Origin: Planctomycetaceae bacterium
GTDB lineage: Bacteria; Planctomycetota; Planctomycetia; Pirellulales; UBA1268
Direction: 5' to 3'
NCBI GenBank assembly: GCA_003509235.1
Contig: DONH01000037.1
Location: forward strand, 1-6,028
DNA length: 6,028 bases
The first letter of the stretch is position 1. Each line of letters starts with the position of its first letter. This document shows, piece after piece, positions 1 to 6,028 of the stretch. A program made the translations under genes and the position numbers. The notes under the pieces were generated by a model. It saw only the letters and a list, made by a program, of their open reading frames with translations, was not told the origin of the DNA and did not search any database.

Positions 1-3000
1 TATGAAACAGTTTGGCAGCTTATGCAGGTCGGGTCTGCTGTAGCGGCGGTGGGTCTTGCTGCCGTGGCCCTCACTGGCAAGCGACGGCGGCTTGTTCGCA
101 TCTCACTCGCCATTGCTGCTTTGAGTGCCGGTGGTGCAGCCATTGGCATGTTATTCGGTGGCGAATCATGGAGGATGAATGAGCCAGGGTTACGGATCAT
201 GTGGCAATTGATGCAGTCGAGCGTGGCCTCGCTTGTTTTGCTCGCTGGGCTGATCATGGTTTTTGGTGTTCGTGGTGGAAATGTGTTGATCCACATAGCT
301 GTCGGAATGCTCATGTTTGGCCAATTCGCGTTCGGTGATAGGCAGATCGAAGAGCGATTGAATCTGATTGAGGGGCAGGCATCGAATATGGTTTGCCGCA
401 CGACTGAAATGGAACTGGCCTGTATTAAAGCCGCGCAGAAGAATGAAACGACTGAAGATGTTACGGCACTTTCTGGTCGTCTTCTGAAAGCTCGTGCGGG
501 TGGTGAAGCCATTGTTCTTTCGGAACTGCCTTTTGATATCCGGGTGCTGAAGTTTTTTCCGAATGCCGCTGTCACGCGGGTTGGGCCGTTCGCCGAAAAC
601 ATAGCCACCGCCGGCCTTGGGAAAAGCTATCTGGCTATGGAGAGACCGCCTGAAGGCGGTGCGTCATCGAAAAGTAATGTGGCGGCAATGTATGTGCAGC
701 TTACAGATAGAATCGATGGAGCAGATCTCGGCGTCTTCTTGGTGACTCAATTTTTGAATGACCGCAGTCAGTTGTTCATGGAGGCAGAGGGCGATGTGTG
801 TGATACGGTTGAAACTGCCTCGGGTCCATGGCGAATCCAGTTACGATTTCGCAGGGAATACAAGCCGTACGAAGTGCGGCTCGATGATGTCAGGCGGATT
901 AATTACTCAGCGAGTGAAACGCCTCGTGACTATTCTTCTTTTGTAACCTTCACGGATGAATCGACTGGTGCAGAGCAGCCGGGCAGAATCTGGATGAATA
1001 ATCCTGTTCGGTACCGAGGAGAGACATTTTTTCAAAGTAACTATTCAAAGGTTCAATTGGCCGACGGCAGCGTCAGTGAGATGACAGGCTTGCAGGTGGT
1101 CGAAAATGCAGGCTGGCTTATTCCGTACGTTGCATGCGTCCTGGCTTTCTGGGGAATGCTCGCTCATTTTGGAGGTACATTCGTTCGATTTGCAGATCGG
1201 CATGAGCGAGAAGGAGCGAACGAATCATCTAACAACGAAAGTGCTGCCTCTATCGGCCAGGATGGTAAGAAAAAGAAAAAACGCCATGCTGATAAAAAAC
1301 GTGGACCAGACTCCCTCAGTAAAAAAGTATGGCTGGCTCCGGTACTGGCCCTCTCTCTTGTTGGCCTTATTGCTGTTCCAGCTGCACGAGTGAAGAAGTC
1401 GTCACCTGACCAATCAGACTGGAGGAGTGCAGGCGAAATTCCGGTCATGCATGAAGGCCGCGTGAAACCACTGGATACGGTAGCCCGCAACACACTTCAG
1501 CTTCTTAGTAATCGGACCTCTGTAAAAATGCCAGAGACTGATCAGGGGCCAAGTGGGACAATATCGGCCTCCCAGTGGCTTCTTGCTGCGATGGCGAACA
1601 CGGACTGGGTAGGTGATGCTCCCGTATTTCGAATCGATGCACGTGAAGTGCTTGATTTGTTCGACCTGACTCGTCGGTCTGGCCACCGGTATACGCTGAA
1701 TGAATTAGAGGGAGGGAGAGAAGCTCTTCAAAAGCAGATTGCAAAAGCGCGTGAAGTTATGCCAGAGGAACGAACATTTTTCCAAAAAAAGTGCGCTGAA
1801 ATAAATCGAAAAATGATGGTCTATGATGTTATTCGATTCGCGTATGACACCCCACCACCACCTCGAATTGACGGTGCGGACGAGGAAGCTCGGCAAGAGG
1901 CAATTGAGCAATTGCGACTCACGATTCAGCGATCAAGGCTTCTTGACAATGAGCATCCTCCGGCGGTCATTCCTCCACAGGAAGCAGCTCCTCTGGATCA
2001 GGTGTCGGCAGGTCCTGCCAATGAGTGGCAGTCGCTCTATTCCGCCGTGACCAGAGCAATGGTAGCGCGCATGTTCGATGGTCGTGAAGGACAACCGGCC
2101 TTCCGACCGAACCCAGCAATTTTTCCGTTTTTGGAACTCCTTGCAGTGGTTGATAGCGAGCCGAGTAAGTTCAATGCGAAATTAAATGAATACAAGTCAG
2201 CAATTCGATCCTTTCCTGTGGTCAAAGAGATAACCAAAAAAGCAAATTTCGAAGCCTGGTACAACGGATTCAATCCAACATCCATTTCCCGATGGCTTTA
2301 TCTTCTTGCGATTGTGTTGTCGTTTATCAGTTTTCTCGCTTGGCGCAGTGGGCTGAATCAATTTGTTTCCTGGCTTCTGCTTGGTACCTTGGTTTTGCAT
2401 ACCTTTGCTATCGGCGCTCGTATTTGGCTCACAGGGCGACCGCCAGTTGTAAATCTTTATTCATCAGCAATTTTTATTGGCTGGGGATGTGTTGTTGCAG
2501 GTCTTGCCCTTGAAACACTCTTTCGGATGGGAATCGGAAATCTTGCTGCTGCGTTGTCTGGTGCATTGACTCTGATGGTTGCATACGGGCTTGATACGGG
2601 TGATACCATGCATGTGCTGCAGGCTGTTCTTGATACCCAATTCTGGCTTTCGACTCACGTAGTGACGGTAACCCTTGGGTATGGGGCAACGTTATTAGCG
2701 GGACTTCTCGGGACCTGTGCACTTGTGCATCGTATGTGGGCTAGACGATATAAGCCCGCACAGCAGAATGTGAAGACAGCCTTACGTGTGCAGGATCGGC
2801 TGTACCGAATGACGTATGGAGTCGTTTGTTTTGCGCTTTTCTTTTCCTTTATCGGCACAGTTCTTGGTGGTCTGTGGGCGGATGACAGTTGGGGTCGTTT
2901 TTGGGGCTGGGACCCCAAGGAAAATGGTGCCCTCATGATCGTATTATGGAACGCAGCCGTCTTGCATGCCCGGTGGGATCGTTGGATCGGACAGCGTGGT

Positions 3001-3195
3001 TTTGCCTTATTTGCAATAGGTGGCAATATCATTACCGCCTGGAGCTGGTTTGGAACGAATCAGCTCGGCATAGGTTTACACAGCTACGGTTTCACCAGTG
3101 GTGTCTTGATGCTGCTTGGAGGATATGTGCTCAGTCAACTCGTGCTAATTACACTCGGCCTGATACTGACAAGAAAAGAACTGGTCAAAGCGTAA
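1..3195 (+). CDS. ccsBA: ResB-CcsA fusion cytochrome c synthase (System II), 5'-partial
   Basis: Integral membrane protein that exports haem and ligates it to CXXCH cysteines of exported apocytochromes c. The frame is open from base 1 (1064 residues visible); residues below count from the ATG at base 22, which is probably internal because no ribosome binding site precedes it, the codons before it (YETVWQL) read as protein, and the usual first membrane segments of ResB are missing. Four membrane segments lie at about 1-19, 24-46, 62-83 and 87-105, followed by a periplasmic ResB domain (about 106-362, with GETFFQSNY at 333-341). A segment at 364-388, a lysine-rich cytoplasmic loop (391-435) and a segment at 436-455 lead to a periplasmic linker (456-752) carrying VMHEGRVKPLDT. 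The CcsA part (756-1050) is polytopic and holds the tryptophan-rich haem-handling motif WGRFWGWDPKE (957-967). Likely haem-ligand histidines by family analogy are H91, H879, H982 and H1020. The stop is TAA. Identity is secure; the histidine assignments are inferred. Confidence 0.93.
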   Translation, partial: YETVWQLMQVGSAVAAVGLAAVALTGKRRRLVRISLAIAALSAGGAAIGMLFGGESWRMNEPGLRIMWQLMQSSVASLVLLAGLIMVFGVRGGNVLIHIAVGMLMFGQFAFGDRQIEERLNLIEGQASNMVCRTTEMELACIKAAQKNETTEDVTALSGRLLKARAGGEAIVLSELPFDIRVLKFFPNAAVTRVGPFAENIATAGLGKSYLAMERPPEGGASSKSNVAAMYVQLTDRIDGADLGVFLVTQFLNDRSQLFMEAEGDVCDTVETASGPWRIQLRFRREYKPYEVRLDDVRRINYSASETPRDYSSFVTFTDESTGAEQPGRIWMNNPVRYRGETFFQSNYSKVQLADGSVSEMTGLQVVENAGWLIPYVACVLAFWGMLAHFGGTFVRFADRHEREGANESSNNESAASIGQDGKKKKKRHADKKRGPDSLSKKVWLAPVLALSLVGLIAVPAARVKKSSPDQSDWRSAGEIPVMHEGRVKPLDTVARNTLQLLSNRTSVKMPETDQGPSGTISASQWLLAAMANTDWVGDAPVFRIDAREVLDLFDLTRRSGHRYTLNELEGGREALQKQIAKAREVMPEERTFFQKKCAEINRKMMVYDVIRFAYDTPPPPRIDGADEEARQEAIEQLRLTIQRSRLLDNEHPPAVIPPQEAAPLDQVSAGPANEWQSLYSAVTRAMVARMFDGREGQPAFRPNPAIFPFLELLAVVDSEPSKFNAKLNEYKSAIRSFPVVKEITKKANFEAWYNGFNPTSISRWLYLLAIVLSFISFLAWRSGLNQFVSWLLLGTLVLHTFAIGARIWLTGRPPVVNLYSSAIFIGWGCVVAGLALETLFRMGIGNLAAALSGALTLMVAYGLDTGDTMHVLQAVLDTQFWLSTHVVTVTLGYGATLLAGLLGTCALVHRMWARRYKPAQQNVKTALRVQDRLYRMTYGVVCFALFFSFIGTVLGGLWADDSWGRFWGWDPKENGALMIVLWNAAVLHARWDRWIGQRGFALFAIGGNIITAWSWFGTNQLGIGLHSYGFTSGVLMLLGGYVLSQLVLITLGLILTRKELVKA

Positions 3196-3208
3196 AGGTC
3201 ACACACGA

Positions 3209-5692
3209 CTATTTGGTTGCCTTCTTCCTTCGGGTTGAGGCCCAGTACCCTCCCCCAAGCACAACGGCAAGCACACCGGTTGCCAAGAGAGCCTGTCCCC
3301 ATGCCGAGGTGAGTAGGATTTTGTTGACGAGTTTGCCATGGTCTTCGGCTGAAACAGGAATGTTGCCAGTGTATTTTCCAACATGATGCATCAGGCTCAC
3401 AGCGAGATCCTTTTCCGGTATCTCTTTATGACAAGCAACGCATGTACCATCTCGTGAGATCCGGGTAATTTCATCTTTATTAAGGGATCGTGACAGTTTC
3501 CAGTGATGGCCAACGGTCGCTAGTTGATTACCTTCCTCATCAACAATCTGTGACCAGTCGTGATCAAGGTTTTCAATGGCACCCATCTGGGTCCTGGCTG
3601 ATTCCGGGAGGATAGTCCCATCAGTTGTTTCAAGGTCGACGACGTGTTTTTCATCCCAATTACGCGGTCCATTGATGCCGAGTCCGAGAGCTTTGTCCGA
3701 TGCGTGGCATGACTCACAGGTCCTCGCATTTTTCGTCATGGTGTGAGGCTGAACAGGGCTCATGTCGATGGCGAGTTGGCCTTCGTCACCACTGCGCTCC
3801 ATGCCTCCTGGCGTTTTAAAGATATGGTTTGTCAAAATAGGTTTGCCATCAGCTCCGATGATTGTGACTGAAGGCTGGCAGCCGGGTGCAAGTGGCGTCA
3901 CCCTGCCCTCTCCATTAACACCCATCATCGGTTCTTCCCAACGGAGGTAGCTTCTTAATTCACTAATTTTTCCGGGAATCATTAGGTCATAGTCGCCTTC
4001 ACCTGAATCAGCACGATGTTCATCGGTCGCATGTTTTCGTCCAGCAGCGATCCAGTCAAAGCCTTGGCGGGAAGAATCAATTTCCGGGCATAGATCTTTT
4101 TGGCTGAAATCTACTTTGACATGGCACCCAAAACATTGAGGGGCCCAGCTGGCGTGGCAGGTGTAGCACTCCATGCGATTGAGATGCTTTGAAACACCCT
4201 GCATGGAGACGAGTCCGCGCTGGCTGATGGCCTTTTCCTCGACAAGCTTTTTCAGAGGTTTGAGTCGGATGTCTTTGCCTTCGGCGGTGTGGACAACCAC
4301 TTCGTCTCCAACGCGGACAACATTTTCATATGGGTTGCCTCTGGCCGTGAGGAGAAAACCGTCTTGGCTATCATATTTTGCACCTGCCCAGGTATGGGGC
4401 AGTTGATGAGGTGTCGTGCCTCGGGGAGATCCGGAGGCAACATCGACTGCAAATTCATCCATGAAGCCCAATGGTAATTCCCACGGAAATTGATCAGGTG
4501 TGCCGTGGCAGTCAGAACATTCAATTTGAACGGCGGCTAGATTTGTTGGTGCCAGGAATCCATCGCCGTGGACATCAATGGATGTATGACAGTCTTGGCA
4601 CTTCATGCCCTTCTGGTAATGGATGTCCTGTTCCATAGCGATGTAGTGTTTTGTATGCAGGCCGGGTTGGTCCTCTGCATTTTCATTTAGTGGAGAAGCG
4701 TATGGTGTTTCCATAAGGCCCTGAAAAGAAACCCCAATTCGTTTTCCACGGTTGTGACATGTTGTGCATGTCTCGACTGCAAGGCCGTGATAAGTCACCT
4801 CATGAATGGTGACGTCAGCGTCACGTGTTCCCTGAATCTGGTGCGAGAGAGGATGACCGGTCTCCGTCTTTGAGATGCTAAGGTCAGCGCCTTCATACAG
4901 TCCTTCGTTGCCATAGGGGACGTGGCAACTTGAACATCCCATACCACGGAAGTCACCTCGTGACGAACGGCCTTTTACGCCGTGGTGGCAGCGATTGCAC
5001 TCTTGCCGGATATACGTGAATGCTGCGAGCGATGGGTCGTCGTTCAGTTTGTCGAGTTCGTCAAAGCCAAGTGCATCCGGAAGTGGTTCGTGTTCATTGA
5101 CAAAGACGTTGGGTTCGATTTCTGCGAGTGCATCCATGTATTCCTTGTATGCCTCTGTACCCAATCGAGTGGATCGGTCTGAGGGGTTTTGAACTGCGTA
5201 GTTGGCGTATTTATGTTCATAACCAGTGAGTGCGCCAAAGGACCAGCATGTGCCCTGAATTTTTCCAGCCTCTGTCATCATGAGGCTTTGCCACTGAACT
5301 TTCACTTGATCTTCATGACAGGTTCCACAGGTGTTTTCATTGACCCATGGGCTGCCAGGGTCTGGATAGAAGTTGTCTCCGCCATGCGCGATCGCAGCAT
5401 CAAGTGTTTCATTTGGATCCCCATTGTGGCACACGACGCAGCCGGCTGGATCACCCATGGCTTTGCCTTTTGCCATGATCTGGTTGAGCATTTCAGAACC
5501 AATTTCGCGTATGGGCTCTACCTCCTGATGACATGCCATACATCCGGATGAAGCAGCTTCAGGAAAGTGATCGATAAGACGGTCCGGTCCCCCATCAGCT
5601 AGTAGAACTAGTGACATAGGTGAAAGATAATACAAGAGTATTGGAACGATGCGCAGAAGTAATCTGAACGCATATGGAACAGGCGTTGGCAT
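3209..5692 (-). CDS. membrane-anchored dodecahaem c-type cytochrome
   Basis: Large exported electron-transfer protein of 827 residues, taking ATG at 5692-5690 as the start. Residues 1-32 form a signal peptide (R10, R14, then a hydrophobic stretch; cleavage plausible after A32). Twelve CXXCH motifs start at residues 51, 85, 122, 232, 253, 309, 365, 392, 509, 520, 659 and 751. Motifs nine and ten sit very close together (CYTCHASWAPQCFGCH). A hydrophobic segment at about 793-818 followed by RRKK looks like a C-terminal anchor, which places the haem domain on the periplasmic side. Three non-haem cysteines are present (149, 535, 605). Blocks such as GMGCSSCHVPYGNEG, CHNRGKRIG and CESCHASDKALGLG recall large multihaem cytochromes of Geobacter-like bacteria; this is from memory and unverified. 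I cannot assign a substrate or gene name. A longer frame reaching base 5878 exists, but its extra 62 residues do not look like protein and would bury the signal peptide. The ribosome binding site is weak. The stop is TAG. Confidence 0.93.
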   Translation of the reverse strand: MPTPVPYAFRLLLRIVPILLYYLSPMSLVLLADGGPDRLIDHFPEAASSGCMACHQEVEPIREIGSEMLNQIMAKGKAMGDPAGCVVCHNGDPNETLDAAIAHGGDNFYPDPGSPWVNENTCGTCHEDQVKVQWQSLMMTEAGKIQGTCWSFGALTGYEHKYANYAVQNPSDRSTRLGTEAYKEYMDALAEIEPNVFVNEHEPLPDALGFDELDKLNDDPSLAAFTYIRQECNRCHHGVKGRSSRGDFRGMGCSSCHVPYGNEGLYEGADLSISKTETGHPLSHQIQGTRDADVTIHEVTYHGLAVETCTTCHNRGKRIGVSFQGLMETPYASPLNENAEDQPGLHTKHYIAMEQDIHYQKGMKCQDCHTSIDVHGDGFLAPTNLAAVQIECSDCHGTPDQFPWELPLGFMDEFAVDVASGSPRGTTPHQLPHTWAGAKYDSQDGFLLTARGNPYENVVRVGDEVVVHTAEGKDIRLKPLKKLVEEKAISQRGLVSMQGVSKHLNRMECYTCHASWAPQCFGCHVKVDFSQKDLCPEIDSSRQGFDWIAAGRKHATDEHRADSGEGDYDLMIPGKISELRSYLRWEEPMMGVNGEGRVTPLAPGCQPSVTIIGADGKPILTNHIFKTPGGMERSGDEGQLAIDMSPVQPHTMTKNARTCESCHASDKALGLGINGPRNWDEKHVVDLETTDGTILPESARTQMGAIENLDHDWSQIVDEEGNQLATVGHHWKLSRSLNKDEITRISRDGTCVACHKEIPEKDLAVSLMHHVGKYTGNIPVSAEDHGKLVNKILLTSAWGQALLATGVLAVVLGGGYWASTRRKKATK

Positions 5693-5830
5693 AACCTTGA
5701 AAGCTGGTGCGAGTTGGTGCAAGAATGCACATACTTCAGCATAATGAAAAACTACCTCAAGAAGAAAGCTATGTATTGAAATAAAACTCCGCCACTGAGA
5801 GTTCCTAGGGAAAACGTAATGCGATGAAGT

Positions 5831-5856
5831 CGTTGTGAGAATCAATCTCAATAACG
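5831..5856. repeat. imperfect palindrome in the divergent intergenic region
   Basis: The left arm CGTTGTGAGA and right arm TCTCAATAACG are inverted copies around the spacer ATCAA. The inner five bases (TGAGA/TCTCA) and outer four bases (CGTT/AACG) pair exactly; between them one arm has one base and the other two. The element lies about 118 bases before the plus-strand start at 5974 and about 139 bases before the minus-strand start at 5692, a position that suits an operator shared by both genes. It could instead form a small hairpin in a leader RNA, or be chance. No regulator gene is in the window. Confidence 0.45.
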
Positions 5857-5962
5857 AATGTTCTCTTGAGTGGGGCAAGGCGAGAGCGGCTTACAGGCAG
5901 AAGACGAAGAGAACCAAAATTCCTAGTTGTGAATTAGGACATTTCGAACAAAAAATTTTCAT

Positions 5963-5966
5963 GGAG
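5963..5966 (+). promoter_or_regulatory. ribosome binding site (GGAG) of the gene starting at 5974
   Basis: GGAG is followed by seven bases (TCCTTTT) and then ATG at 5974, an ideal Shine-Dalgarno spacing. This decides the start: a competing in-window ATG at 5961 in another frame overlaps the GGAG and has only an A/T-rich tract before it. Confidence 0.65.
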
Positions 5967-5973
5967 TCCTTTT

Positions 5974-6028
5974 ATGTTGTGTCCAAAAACTGTATGGAAT
6001 CTAACAGCCTTTATTGGGTTCGTTACGG
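5974..6028 (+). CDS. start of an unidentified gene, 3'-partial
   Basis: Eighteen full codons are visible before the window ends: MLCPKTVWNLTAFIGFVT. There is one lysine near the N-terminus, then a mostly hydrophobic run starting at V7, which would fit the start of a signal peptide or a membrane segment. The gene is divergent from the multihaem cytochrome and shares its upstream region, so a related role in electron transfer is possible but is inferred from position only. No family can be recognised from so short a stretch. Confidence that a real gene starts here rests on the well-placed GGAG. Confidence 0.55.
   Translation, partial: MLCPKTVWNLTAFIGFVT

Larger units (their letters stand above)
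5693..5973. promoter_or_regulatory. intergenic region between divergent genes, presumed to hold both promoters
   Basis: These 281 bases separate the start of the minus-strand multihaem cytochrome from the start of the plus-strand gene at 5974. Both genes need upstream signals, so the region very likely contains two promoters. I found no convincing -35/-10 pair for either direction and therefore mark no individual promoter. The region is richer in A and T than the genes, and holds the palindrome listed at 5831-5856 and a weaker inverted repeat (TCCTA at 5921-5925, TAGGA at 5935-5939). I see no small gene in it: the minus-strand frame that crosses it to base 5878 is judged to be chance. Confidence 0.6.

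Noticed and set aside
22..24. ATG at base 22 as the true start of the synthase gene
   Set aside because: The frame is open to base 1, the preceding residues fit the protein, no ribosome binding site is present, and family members carry more ResB membrane segments before this point.
1264..1302. A-rich tracts (runs of five and six A) as a slippage or frameshift site
   Set aside because: The zero frame simply encodes a lysine-rich cytoplasmic loop, as expected between membrane segments, and continues intact into the CcsA half.
2655..3032. 125-residue minus-strand open frame inside the synthase gene
   Set aside because: It lies wholly opposite the highly conserved CcsA region and is rich in residues typical of antisense shadow frames.
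2889..3386. 165-residue plus-strand frame spanning the convergent junction
   Set aside because: It overlaps the conserved 3' end of the synthase and the cytochrome's 3' end in other frames and has no recognisable domain.
5189..5551. 120-residue plus-strand frame opposite the cytochrome gene
   Set aside because: It is the antisense of several haem motifs of the real gene and shows no family features.
5693..5878. N-terminal extension of the cytochrome frame as coding sequence
   Set aside because: It lacks protein-like character, would place the signal peptide 60 residues inside, and overlaps the expected promoter region.
5921..5939. TCCTA/TAGGA inverted repeat as terminator or operator
   Set aside because: Five-base arms with a nine-base spacer and no T-run are too weak to call a function.

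Overview
The window looks like a respiratory or cytochrome c locus from a Gram-negative bacterium, most likely a planctomycete or a relative in the PVC group. The reasons are a fused ResB-CcsA (System II) cytochrome c synthase with the long periplasmic linker and the VMHEGRVKPLDT motif that I associate with such bacteria, a base composition near 50% GC by eye, and a very large multiheme c-type cytochrome. The phylum is inferred from recalled family features; no search was run.

Layout: (1) Bases 1-3195, plus strand, hold most of a CcsBA-type cytochrome c synthase. The reading frame is open at the left edge, so the true start lies upstream and the first ATG in the window (base 22) is internal. 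(2) Bases 3209-5692, minus strand, encode an 827-residue membrane-anchored cytochrome with twelve CXXCH haem-attachment motifs, a signal peptide and a C-terminal membrane anchor. It faces the synthase gene tail to tail, only 13 bases apart. (3) Bases 5693-5973 form an intergenic region between divergent genes, with one good imperfect palindrome (5831-5856). (4) From base 5974, plus strand, a third gene starts behind a clear GGAG ribosome binding site and runs off the right edge after 18 codons; its start is hydrophobic and the product cannot be identified.

How they fit together: CcsBA moves haem across the cytoplasmic membrane and attaches it to CXXCH cysteines of exported apocytochromes. The neighbouring cytochrome needs twelve such attachments, so the pair makes sense as a maturation factor beside a demanding client. 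The cytochrome's electron donor, acceptor and any catalytic activity cannot be read from this sequence. No RNA genes, insertion sequences, CRISPR arrays or convincing intrinsic terminators were seen.
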